The notes: generated from the letters alone by a model not told the origin. A stretch of DNA of 15,494 bases from JALOAT01 sp041677345 (GCA_041677345.1 JBAYQE010000062.1:1-15494), one strand, 5' to 3'. Positions 1 to 7,494 are shown, numbered from the stretch's first letter. Numbers and translations are program-made.

Positions 1-20
1 CCGAACAGGCGAAGCATCAT
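1..20 (-). CDS. 5' end of an unidentified gene coupled to the gene at 17-1174 (partial)
   Basis: On the minus strand an ATG at 18-20 overlaps the TGA stop of the upstream gene in the classic ATGA arrangement (4-base overlap at 17-20). It opens a frame reading M-M-L-R-L-F before the window ends. A GGGAGG stretch just upstream, inside the last codons of the preceding gene, would serve as ribosome binding site. Only six complete codons are visible, so no family can be assigned. The overlap suggests translational coupling and therefore a functional link with the upstream protein. Another possibility is that this is a chance ATG and no gene exists here. Confidence 0.4.
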
Positions 21-1174
21 GCCCTCCCGCGCTTGAACAGGTAATGATTGAGTGCGTCACCCGTGTTTCTTATCACACCTTGGTTGCTGTAGCTGGCAAA
101 GAGATTCGCTCCCAGTAATGCCACCAGGCCCATGGCCCATGCGGGTGCGCCCCACATACCCGGGAACGCAATGCCGCCGCCGGCGAGAGCGAGCGCCTTG
201 GTACCCTGCTCGATGGCGCCGCCTTTGTTGCCGTTTTGCCACAGCATGATCGGATCGGTGATCCAGTTACCGGCCACCAGGCCTTGATGCACGCTCCAGT
301 CGTTGGAAATGAAGCCGGTACTGGAGAGTTTCATCCCCACACGTGCGCGGTGTTGGTCCACCAGCTTGGTGTTCACAACGTCGTTGGCGTAGAACACGGT
401 TTGCTTGGCGTAATCGTGTTGGGGAGACAACAGGCGCAGCGCCTGCTTGAAAATGGCGCAGCCCCGCTCATGAACCGTCCAGTTGACTTCGCGCTTCTCG
501 CGGGCCGCCATCTCGATAGACGCGGCCAGTTGCCGGGCCGCCTGGGTGCCGCCCCGCAGGCCGGTGCTGTCCTGGATGCACTTGTAATCGGCGTCAAGGA
601 AACCGTTGTAATCGTTGTAAAACAGCGTGTATTCCGCCTTTTTTTTCAGTTCCTTGCTCGGGTAACCTGCGTTGACAAAGGCTGGCATCATCCAGGCTGC
701 ATGTCTGAGATCTTTCACCAGCCCGTTAATGGCAACGTGTTCCGTGGTGATGGAATCTGCGCTCTCAGTCGGATACTCAACTCCGTCGTTAATGACGGTA
801 TAGAGCCCCCTTGCTTTCTTATTATTCCTCCGATAGTCCCAATCCACCGTCAAACCCGTCAGCAGGACATCGCCACCCCGCATTTCGTAATGCAGCTCAC
901 CGCCGTCCAGCTTCAGTTTGCGCTTCAGGGACGTGAATTTGCTCACGAGGTTGTTGACGGTGCCGATGTTGGCACTCAGGCCCACCACCTGTTTGTGCAG
1001 GTACAAACAGTGGTAGTCGACGCGCGCCTTCCTTTCGAGGTCCTTGAACAGGGTGTAAGCCTTTTCCTGACACAGGACGGCACGGCCGTGGCCGCGTGTC
1101 AAATAGGCCCATTTGACACCATTGATGATCCGAAAGGCAGGCGATTGGGAGGAATGCTTCTTGGCGCTGGCCAT
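17..1174 (-). CDS. unrecognised protein of about 385 aa with a C-terminal hydrophobic segment
   Basis: I do not recognise this family. The start at 1174 (M-A-S-A-K-K) is chosen because AAGGA sits 7 bases upstream; in-frame starts at 1195, 1201 and 1318 have poorer sites. The first 320 or so residues are soluble, lysine- and arginine-rich and probably largely helical, with aromatic-rich patches (WDYRRNN, YTLFYNDYNGF). There is no signal peptide. Residues about 327-364 form one long stretch rich in Ala, Gly and Leu, long enough for a membrane hairpin, followed by a basic tail ending FKRGRA. A hydrophobic hairpin close to the C-terminus is a hallmark of pore-forming colicins, but there is no other motif supporting that reading. 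GC is well below that of the neighbours (25 of 60 at 601-660), suggesting horizontal acquisition. Its stop overlaps the start of a downstream gene. That it is a real gene is fairly sure; its function is not known. Confidence 0.75.
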   Translation of the reverse strand: MASAKKHSSQSPAFRIINGVKWAYLTRGHGRAVLCQEKAYTLFKDLERKARVDYHCLYLHKQVVGLSANIGTVNNLVSKFTSLKRKLKLDGGELHYEMRGGDVLLTGLTVDWDYRRNNKKARGLYTVINDGVEYPTESADSITTEHVAINGLVKDLRHAAWMMPAFVNAGYPSKELKKKAEYTLFYNDYNGFLDADYKCIQDSTGLRGGTQAARQLAASIEMAAREKREVNWTVHERGCAIFKQALRLLSPQHDYAKQTVFYANDVVNTKLVDQHRARVGMKLSSTGFISNDWSVHQGLVAGNWITDPIMLWQNGNKGGAIEQGTKALALAGGGIAFPGMWGAPAWAMGLVALLGANLFASYSNQGVIRNTGDALNHYLFKRGRA

Positions 1175-1854
1175 GCGAACGTCCTTATCATCCATTTCCA
1201 TTGACGTGAGTCTTGTAGTACGCAGCCGGGGACTCAAAGGTACACAGCCGACGTGCGTTTCCCTGAACAAAACTGTATCCAGGACAGCCCGCTGAACATT
1301 GGCATGCCCATGACACAATCAAGTCCGGCCCGGATTTTCGTGGCGTGCTCAGTACATTGTCAAGTCGCCCTTATGTTATTACCGGCTCGTTCAGGATTCA
1401 CCCGAAGGGTGCACCGGCCGCGATTCCCAACGTCACTACCACGGTTTTCGCTAACCCATTCGCGCCCGGCGCTCCCTTCGGGCATCAAGGCACTCCTCCT
1501 ACTGGTGGGGAGCCAAACCACGGTGACGCGGTTCTCCTGCAGGACGTTACGGCCGGCCCGTTGATCGTGGAACACCGAGGCCCCATTTCGTGACCGCGAT
1601 GGGAAACGTGGTTCACGCCCGGAACTTTTGCCCCGGCCACGCTGTCGTTTTGCATCGGATATCGACACCCTTTCGAAAAGACCCGGAACGATGTCATCCC
1701 TCAGAACAACAAAAAACCGACTGAAGTCATTCCCCATTCTCGCCCGCCCGCCGCCCGCCTGCGGCTGATCCCGCCCACGTCACGGGTGGAGGATTGGTCC
1801 GGGGCGGACACGCCTCCCGCCCTGGGTTCATCGCCAAAACAAGGAGAACCACAG
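1175..1854. other. divergent intergenic region, no convincing gene
   Basis: This 680-base stretch separates the leftward unknown gene from the rightward ABC operon. It has lower GC than the ABC operon. Besides the possible promoter at 1334-1363, it holds a LexA-like palindrome at 1273-1287 whose spacer is one base short of consensus, and a 9-bp inverted pair (CCCGAAGGG at 1401-1409, CCCTTCGGG at 1474-1482) with a 64-base spacer. Open frames on both strands (1345-1593 plus, 1360-1737 minus) lack good ribosome binding sites and resemble no family I know. I see no clear promoter for the ABC operon, no RNA gene and no transposon ends. Confidence 0.5.
1334..1363 (-). promoter_or_regulatory. possible sigma-70 promoter for the leftward gene at 17-1174
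   Basis: On the minus strand a perfect TTGACA (-35, 1358-1363) is followed after 18 bases by GAAAAT (-10, 1334-1339; four of six consensus positions). Transcription would begin near 1327 and leave a leader of about 150 nt before the ATG at 1174. The perfect -35 box is the main evidence; the -10 box is mediocre and the long leader is unexplained. Confidence 0.35.
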
Positions 1855-2769
1855 ATGATCCAGGTGGAACACCTGACGCGCCGTTATGGCGATTTCACGG
1901 CCGCGGACGATGTGAGCTTCAGCATCGGCCGCGGCGAGGTGGTGGGGCTGCTGGGCCACAACGGCGCCGGCAAGACCACCATCATGAAGATGCTCACCGG
2001 CTATCTCGAACCGACCGCCGGCAGCGTCCGCATCGACGATCTGCACATGGGCCGCGACACCCGCGCCATCCAGGCCCGCATCGGCTACCTGCCCGAGAAC
2101 TGCCCGGTGTGGCCGGAGATGACGGTCATCGATTACCTCGATTACCAGGCGGGCCTGCACGGCGTGCCCGAGGGGCGGCGCAACGCGGCCGTGGCCGAGG
2201 CCATCCGCCGCACGGCCCTGAAGGAAAAGGCCACCGCCCCCATCCAGACCCTCTCTCGCGGCTACCGCCAACGCGTGGGCGTGGCCCAGGCCATCCTGCA
2301 CGGGCCCGACATCGTCATCCTGGACGAGCCCACCAACGGCCTCGACCCCACCCAGATCCTGCACATGCGCGAGCTCATCCGCGAGCTGGCGCAGACCGCC
2401 ACCGTGATCGTTTCCACCCACATCCTGCAGGAGGTGCAGGCGGTGTGTGAGCGCGTGCTCATCATGCGCGCCGGGCGCCTGGTGGTGGACTCGCGCATCG
2501 CCGACCTGCAACAGAGCCGCGCCCTGCGGGTGGCGGTGGACGGCGACGCCCGCGCCACGCTGGGCAAGGTGGAAGGCGTGACGGCGGTGAGCGAACTGGA
2601 CGCCGTCGACGGGCGGCGCCGCTACCGGCTGGAGGCCGCGTCCGAGGCCGCGCCGCGCGTGGCCGCCGCCCTCGCCGTGGCGGGACTGGCCCTGCACGAA
2701 TTGCAGCCCGAGCGTCATGACCTGGAGACCGTATTCGCCCGCGTGAACGAGGAGGTGGCCCATGCGTGA
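1855..2769 (+). CDS. ABC-2 type transporter ATP-binding protein (GldA-like)
   Basis: This is the nucleotide-binding subunit of an ABC-2 transporter, 304 aa, acting on the cytoplasmic face of the inner membrane with the permease encoded next. Walker A (GHNGAGKTT) is at residues 34-42, the Q-loop region reads GYLPEN near 78-82 with Glu in place of Gln (common in this subfamily), the ABC signature LSRGYRQR is at 133-140, Walker B with catalytic Glu (IVILDEP) at 153-159, and the H-loop His at 189. All catalytic elements are intact. About 100 further residues form a C-terminal domain, as in GldA- and NatA-like ATPases. The start at 1855 is preferred over the in-frame ATG at 1786 because AAGGAG precedes it and the family begins close to this point. 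It overlaps the permease start by 8 bases. GldA-type naming reflects the GldG-like partner; the substrate is unknown. Confidence 0.95.
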   Translation: MIQVEHLTRRYGDFTAADDVSFSIGRGEVVGLLGHNGAGKTTIMKMLTGYLEPTAGSVRIDDLHMGRDTRAIQARIGYLPENCPVWPEMTVIDYLDYQAGLHGVPEGRRNAAVAEAIRRTALKEKATAPIQTLSRGYRQRVGVAQAILHGPDIVILDEPTNGLDPTQILHMRELIRELAQTATVIVSTHILQEVQAVCERVLIMRAGRLVVDSRIADLQQSRALRVAVDGDARATLGKVEGVTAVSELDAVDGRRRYRLEAASEAAPRVAAALAVAGLALHELQPERHDLETVFARVNEEVAHA

Positions 2770-5626
2770 TCTGTTCCCTGCCATCGCCCAGGTCGCCCGC
2801 AAGGAATTCCGCGGCTTTTTCGCCACGCCCGCGGCCTGGCTGTTCCTGGGCACCTTCCTGGCGGTGACCCTGTTCGTGTTCTTCTGGGTGGAGACCTTCT
2901 TCGCCCGCAACATCGCCGACGCGCGCCCGCTGTTCCAGTGGCTGCCCTTGCTGCTCATCTTCCTGGTGGCCGCGCTCACCATGCGCGCCTGGTCCGAGGA
3001 ACGCCGCAGCGGCACCCTGGAGAGCCTGCTCACCGCGCCGGTGCGGCCGGTGCAACTGGTGCTGGGCAAGTTCGCCGCGGCGCTCGGCCTGGTGGCGGTG
3101 GCCCTCGTCCTCACCCTGCCCCTGCCCGTCACGGTGTCCCTGCTCGGGCCGCTGGACTGGGGCCCGGTGATCGGCGGTTACGTGGCCACCCTGTTCCTGG
3201 CCGCGGCCTACGTGGCCATCGGCCTGACCATGAGCGGCCGCACCGACAATCCCATCGTCGCCCTGATCCTCACTGCCCTGGTGTGCGGCCTGTTCTATCT
3301 GGTGGGCGCGGAAAAGATCACCGGTCTGTTCGGGCACCAGGTCGGCGGCGTGCTCGCCCTGCTCGGCACCGGCGCGCGCTTCGAGTCCATCACCCGCGGC
3401 GTGCTGGACCTGCGCGACCTGTATTACTACCTGTCCATCGTGGGCGTGTTCCTCACCCTGAACCTGTTCTCCCTGGAACGCCTGCGCTGGGCGGGCAATC
3501 CGGTGAGCCGCCACCATCGCCTGTGGGGCCTCGCCGCCACCCTGGCGGCGCTCAATTTCGTCGCGGCCAACCTGTGGCTCGCGCCGGTGAACTGGGCGCG
3601 CGCGGACATCACCGAGGACCACCAGTATTCCCTCTCCGAGGCCACCGAGCAGCAGCTCGCGAGCCTGCGTGAGCCGCTGCTCATCCGCGGTTATTTCTCG
3701 GAAAAGACCCATCCGCTGCTGGCGCCGCTGGTGCCCCGCCTCAAGGACCTGCTGGAGGAATACGCGGTGGCCGCGGACGGCCGCGCGCGCGTGGAGTTCA
3801 TCGATCCCACCCGTGACCGCGACGCTGAGGAAGAGGCCGCCTCGCGCTATGGCATCCGCCCGGTGCCGTTCCAGACCGCCGACCGCTATCAGGCCGCGGT
3901 GGTGAACTCCTATTTCGATGTGGTGGTGGCCTACGGCGATCAGTACGAAACCCTGGGCTTCCAGGACCTCATCGAGGTGAAGGCGCGCGGCGAGCGCGAC
4001 CTGGACGTGGTGCTGAAAAATCCCGAGTACGCCGTCACCCGCGCCATCCGCAAGGCGGCCGGCGCCTGGCAGGCGGGCGGCAATCCCTTCGAGAACCTCG
4101 CCCGCCCAGTGCACTTCAAGGGCTACGTGTCGCCCGAGGGACGCCTGCCCGAGGCGCTGCGCACCCTGCGCAAGGACCTGGACGCGCTGCTCGACGAGTT
4201 GCGCGAACAGGGCGGCGACAAGCTGCAGGTGAGCTTCGAGGACCCGGACGCCGATGACGGCCGACTGGCCGGCGAGCTGCGGCGCACGTACGGCTTCGCC
4301 CCGCAGGTGGCGAACCTGTTCGATCCCAAGCCCTTCTGGTTCTACATGGTGCTGGAGGGCGACGGCGAGGCGGTGCCCGTACCCCTGCCCGAAACCCTCG
4401 ACAAGGACGCCCTCAAGCGCGCCCTCGACGCTGCCCTGCAGCGGCTCACCCCGGGCGCGCTCAAGACGGTGGCCGTGTTCAAGCCGCAACCCTTCGGTCC
4501 CGGCGCGCAACGCTACAGCCTGCTGGAAAAATCCCTCGGCGAGAACGTGCGCGTGAAGCAGACCGATCTCAAGAACGGCCACGTGCCCGAGGACGCCGAT
4601 CTGCTGCTGGTGCTCGCGCCGCGTGAACTGGACGACAAGCAACGCTTCGCCATCGACCAGTTCCTCATGCAGGGCGGCAGCGTGGTGCTCGCCACTTCGC
4701 CCTTCGACGTGCAGGTGAGCAACAGCATCACCGCCGGCAAGCAGGCCACCGGCCTGGAGGACTGGCTCGCGCACCACGGCCTCACGGTGGACGGGCGCAT
4801 GGTGCTGGATCCGCAGAACGCGGCCCTGCCGGTGCCGGTGGAGCGCTACATCGGCGGACTCGCGCTGCGCGAGATCCGCATGCTGCCTTACCCGCACTTC
4901 CCCGATCTGCGCGGCGACAGCCTGAACGGCGACAACCCGATCACCGCGTCACTGGGTCAGCTCACGGTGAACTGGGCGTCGCCGCTTGCCGTGGACGCGG
5001 AGAAGAACAAGGACCGCAGCGTCACGCGGCTGCTCACCAGTTCGTCGCAAAGCTGGAGTTCCGACAGCCTGGCCGTGCTGCCCGACTACCGCTTGCACCA
5101 GGCCGGCTTCGCCGTGAACGACGAGCGCAAGCCGCAGCTGCTGGCGGCGGCGGTGGAGGGACGTTTCGATTCTTACTACAAGGACAAGCCCTCGCCGCTC
5201 GCGCAGAAGGACGGCGACAACGAGAACAATGAGAACGAAGAGAAGGCGAAGGAGGACGAGCGCATCACCGGCGTAATCGAACGCTCGCCCGAATCGGCGC
5301 GCCTGGTGCTGATCGCCAGCAACAGCTTCGCCTCCGACATGGCCATCGAACTGGCCTCGCAGGGACTGAACACGCTCTACACCAAACCGCTGGAGTTCCT
5401 GCAAAACGCCATCGACTGGTCGCTGGAGGATCGCGGCCTGCTGGCCCTGCGCGGCCGCACGCAACTGGCGCGCACCCTCGACCCGCTGCCCGAAGGGCGT
5501 CAGGCCTGGTGGGAATGGGGCAACTACGCCATGGCCGTGCTCGGCCTTGCCATAGTGTGGCTGTGGCGGCGGCGCGTACTCGCCGCAGACCGCAAGCGCC
5601 AAGAACAGATTCTCGCGGAGGTGTAA
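2762..5626 (+). CDS. ABC-2 permease fused to a GldG-like auxiliary domain
   Basis: This 954-aa inner-membrane protein joins two parts that are separate in the Flavobacterium gliding system (GldF and GldG). Residues 1-240 are an ABC-2 permease with about six membrane segments (near 24-43, 57-75, 104-128, 135-155, 164-183, 222-238). A further segment at about 254-275 is followed by the motif DITEDHQYSLS (282-292), typical of the start of the GldG extracytoplasmic domain. The long middle part is soluble and probably periplasmic, and a final membrane anchor (about 916-934) ends in a basic cytoplasmic tail. An Asp/Glu/Asn/Lys-rich insert lies near residues 816-834. The start overlaps the ATPase gene by 8 bases, so the two are translationally coupled. 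Such fusions, usually annotated Gldg family protein, are known in non-gliding proteobacteria. The substrate is unknown; a role in cell-envelope export is inference only. Confidence 0.9.
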   Translation: MRDLFPAIAQVARKEFRGFFATPAAWLFLGTFLAVTLFVFFWVETFFARNIADARPLFQWLPLLLIFLVAALTMRAWSEERRSGTLESLLTAPVRPVQLVLGKFAAALGLVAVALVLTLPLPVTVSLLGPLDWGPVIGGYVATLFLAAAYVAIGLTMSGRTDNPIVALILTALVCGLFYLVGAEKITGLFGHQVGGVLALLGTGARFESITRGVLDLRDLYYYLSIVGVFLTLNLFSLERLRWAGNPVSRHHRLWGLAATLAALNFVAANLWLAPVNWARADITEDHQYSLSEATEQQLASLREPLLIRGYFSEKTHPLLAPLVPRLKDLLEEYAVAADGRARVEFIDPTRDRDAEEEAASRYGIRPVPFQTADRYQAAVVNSYFDVVVAYGDQYETLGFQDLIEVKARGERDLDVVLKNPEYAVTRAIRKAAGAWQAGGNPFENLARPVHFKGYVSPEGRLPEALRTLRKDLDALLDELREQGGDKLQVSFEDPDADDGRLAGELRRTYGFAPQVANLFDPKPFWFYMVLEGDGEAVPVPLPETLDKDALKRALDAALQRLTPGALKTVAVFKPQPFGPGAQRYSLLEKSLGENVRVKQTDLKNGHVPEDADLLLVLAPRELDDKQRFAIDQFLMQGGSVVLATSPFDVQVSNSITAGKQATGLEDWLAHHGLTVDGRMVLDPQNAALPVPVERYIGGLALREIRMLPYPHFPDLRGDSLNGDNPITASLGQLTVNWASPLAVDAEKNKDRSVTRLLTSSSQSWSSDSLAVLPDYRLHQAGFAVNDERKPQLLAAAVEGRFDSYYKDKPSPLAQKDGDNENNENEEKAKEDERITGVIERSPESARLVLIASNSFASDMAIELASQGLNTLYTKPLEFLQNAIDWSLEDRGLLALRGRTQLARTLDPLPEGRQAWWEWGNYAMAVLGLAIVWLWRRRVLAADRKRQEQILAEV

Positions 5627-5629
5627 TCC

Positions 5630-6595
5630 ATGGAGAAGACCATCAAGCTGCTGGCCGTACTGCTCGGCGTGCAACTGGTATTGGCGCTGGGCCTCGGCCT
5701 GTCCGGTCAGGGCGCGGCCGCGCGCGGCGGGACGCAGATGCTCGTCGACGCGGCCGCGGACACGATCGATCGCCTGGTGCTGGAAGAGCCCGGCAAACCC
5801 AGGGTCGTGCTGGCGAAGCAGGGCGGCGCCTGGCGCCTGCCGGAGGCGGGCGATTTCCCTGCCGACGCCAAGCGCGTGGCGCAACTGCTCGACAAGCTCG
5901 TCGCGCTCAAACCCGGCGCGCCGGTCGCCGCCAGCGCCGGCGCACGGGAACGCTTCAAGGTGGGCGAGGAAACGTTTGAAAGGCGCATCACGCTCGGCGC
6001 GGGCGACGAGACGCTCGCCACGCTGTACCTGGGAACGTCACCGGCCATGCGGCGCATCCATGCGCGCATGGGGAAAGACGACGCGATCTACGCCGTGGAA
6101 CTGGCCGCCCACGAGGTGCCGGTCAGGACGGCCGACTGGCAGGACAAAACCCTGCTGCGCATCCCGGCCGGCGAGATCGACGCCATCGAGGTGGCGGGCC
6201 TGCACCTGCGCCGCACCGCAGAGGATGGTACGTGGCTGGCCGACGGCCTGCCCGATGGCCAGCGCGCCAACCCCGATGCCGTGGAAGGACTCACGTCCCT
6301 CATCGCCGAACTGAGCGTCGGCGAAGTCCTCGGCCGCGAGGCGGGCGCGGAACACGGCATGGACAAGCCCGTGCTCGATCTCACGGTGACCCGGCGCGGC
6401 GGCGAAGCCGTCGGCTATCGCCTCGGCAAGACCAGGGACAAGGAGGAATACACCCTCAAGGCGTCGAGCCGGCCGGAGTACTTCCGCCTGCCTGCCTACA
6501 CGGCGAGCGCACTGATAGAGGCAGGTAAGCGTGAGGCCCTGCTGGAAGCGGTGGAGGAAAACACGGCGGAGAACGCCGAAGAGAAGAAGTCGTAA
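5630..6595 (+). CDS. DUF4340 domain-containing protein
   Basis: This 321-aa protein begins with a short basic stretch and one hydrophobic segment (about residues 6-24, K-LLAVLLGVQLVLALGLGL), fitting an uncleaved signal anchor or signal peptide; the rest should lie in the periplasm. The body has the repeated beta-rich pattern of DUF4340 proteins, with stretches such as GGAWRLPEAGDFPAD, LGTSPAMRRIHARM and DWQDKTLLRI. The C-terminus is acidic and lysine-rich (AEEKKS). The ATG lies 3 bases after the permease stop, and a GGAGGT site lies inside the permease's last codons, so it is the third gene of the ABC operon. DUF4340 genes commonly follow GldG-family genes, so it is probably an accessory subunit of the transporter. 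Its molecular role is unknown. Confidence 0.88.
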   Translation: MEKTIKLLAVLLGVQLVLALGLGLSGQGAAARGGTQMLVDAAADTIDRLVLEEPGKPRVVLAKQGGAWRLPEAGDFPADAKRVAQLLDKLVALKPGAPVAASAGARERFKVGEETFERRITLGAGDETLATLYLGTSPAMRRIHARMGKDDAIYAVELAAHEVPVRTADWQDKTLLRIPAGEIDAIEVAGLHLRRTAEDGTWLADGLPDGQRANPDAVEGLTSLIAELSVGEVLGREAGAEHGMDKPVLDLTVTRRGGEAVGYRLGKTRDKEEYTLKASSRPEYFRLPAYTASALIEAGKREALLEAVEENTAENAEEKKS

Positions 6596-6603
6596 TCTCG
6601 CGG

Positions 6604-6630
6604 CGGCGGGCGCGCGTGGCGCGCCCGCCG
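6604..6630. terminator. perfect 12-bp GC hairpin between convergent genes
   Basis: CGGCGGGCGCGC at 6604-6615 pairs perfectly with 6619-6630 around a GTG loop. It lies 8 bases past the DUF4340 stop and 22 bases past the stop of the convergent CbiM-like gene. The stem is very stable, but neither strand has a run of T after it, so it is not a classic intrinsic terminator. It may act as a shared transcript-end or RNA-stabilising structure. Confidence 0.55.
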
Positions 6631-6652
6631 GATCCGCATGGAAGCATCCCGC

Positions 6653-7324
6653 TTACTTGCCGGAGAGATAACGCCGGTCGTCAAAGGTGCTGATCCAGTC
6701 CGGACGGAACAGCACCAGACTGGCCGTGATCATGCCCGTGAAAAATGCCTCGGCGAAGATCATGAGCGGCGCGAAAGGAAGGTATTCGTGGGCGACCTTG
6801 GTGAAGGTGTACGGACCGCAACAGGCGAGTAGCACCGTACCGGCCGCGAGCGTCGCCACCATGGCCACGGCCCCGCCGAAAAATGCATTGCCCATCACAT
6901 AGACGAAGAAGTGATGAGGCAGAAAACGGAAGGTGAAACGATGAATGGACGCGCTCACCAGCACCGGCACCGCCACCATCACCAAACCGTTCAGCGCCAG
7001 TGACTGCAGATCCCCCATGCCGTCCAGTGTGGAACCGAGCAGTACCAGCGAAAGGCCGATGAAGGCAAGCTCCCAGCCGAACATCAGCACGAACAAGGTC
7101 GCACCAAGCAGGTGATAACTCATCCCCGGCTTGAGTCCCGCCTCCAGCTGCCAAAGCAGCAGCAGCAACACGCAACTGCCCAGCAAGACATGAAGTTTTC
7201 CGGGGTCCTTGCGGTAAGCGGACCATGGTGCCTTGTAGATTGCCCAACCCAGGGTTCCGATGAAGCCCCCGAAAGCGAGGGCATAAAGAAACGGGGGCAG
7301 AAGACCTGCAGAAAGATTCATCAT
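6653..7324 (-). CDS. CbiM-like integral membrane protein (energy-coupling factor permease family, COG3235 type)
   Basis: This 223-aa protein is hydrophobic almost throughout, with about six to seven membrane segments. It resembles the CbiM/COG3235 group: YHLLGATLF at about 70-78 followed by a WELAFIGLSLVLLG segment, an LNGLVMVAVPV stretch near 111, and AEAFFTGMI near 191-199, which matches the C-terminal acidic motif of CbiM proteins. The N-terminal His-rich metal-binding start (MHIPDG type) of true CbiM is absent. No ATPase (CbiO) or CbiQ gene is adjacent, so cobalt or nickel uptake cannot be claimed. The start at 7324 has GAGG five bases upstream; the next codon, ATG at 7321, is an equally possible start. 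A weaker ORF extension reaches 7351. Family placement is fairly sure; the transported ligand is unknown. Confidence 0.8.
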   Translation of the reverse strand: MMNLSAGLLPPFLYALAFGGFIGTLGWAIYKAPWSAYRKDPGKLHVLLGSCVLLLLLWQLEAGLKPGMSYHLLGATLFVLMFGWELAFIGLSLVLLGSTLDGMGDLQSLALNGLVMVAVPVLVSASIHRFTFRFLPHHFFVYVMGNAFFGGAVAMVATLAAGTVLLACCGPYTFTKVAHEYLPFAPLMIFAEAFFTGMITASLVLFRPDWISTFDDRRYLSGK

Positions 7325-7431
7325 GACACCCTCGGCCGCCGCCGGACACATGGTATTGCGCGGCCGAAACCGTTGCTCCAGCAGGGGCCCGGCACTACTA
7401 ACAGCTTACTTCAACTCGAACAATGAGCTTC

Positions 7432-7446
7432 TACGGGTTTCCCGTA
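7432..7446. repeat. small inverted repeat upstream of the CbiM-like gene
   Basis: TACGGG (7432-7437) and CCCGTA (7441-7446) are perfect complements around TTT. The element lies about 110 bases upstream of the CbiM-like start, between it and the DUF1249 gene. It could be an operator or a small RNA hairpin; there is nothing to decide between these or chance. Confidence 0.25.
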
Positions 7447-7494
7447 CGCGCCGGCAGTATCGAGGGTGGTAAGCCCCCGGGGCAGCAGCCGCAT

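Noticed and set aside
236..1204. 322-residue open frame opposite the unknown gene at 17-1174
   Set aside because: The minus frame has a better ribosome site, a more protein-like composition and an ATGA junction. Because the minus product is itself unrecognised, this rejection is less certain than the others.
1401..1482. 9-bp inverted pair CCCGAAGGG / CCCTTCGGG resembling part of an attC or transposon end
   Set aside because: No RYYYAAC / GTTRRRY core pair, no integrase or transposase nearby, and the spacer has no further pairing.
1345..1593. 82-residue plus-strand frame in the intergenic region, Pro/Gly-rich
   Set aside because: It starts at GTG without a ribosome site and has no recognisable motif; it could be a decayed remnant but nothing shows it.
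1360..1737. 125-residue minus-strand frame in the intergenic region
   Set aside because: No clear ribosome site, Arg-rich composition in its second half and no family resemblance.
1828..3132. 434-residue open frame on the minus strand across the ABC ATPase gene
   Set aside because: It lies wholly opposite a well-supported gene, is rich in Arg, Ala and His as expected of GC-rich antisense frames, and matches no family.
2462..4897. 811-residue open frame on the minus strand across the permease gene
   Set aside because: Long antisense frames are expected in GC-rich DNA; composition is Gln-, His- and Arg-heavy, low-complexity, and the plus-strand protein is clearly real.
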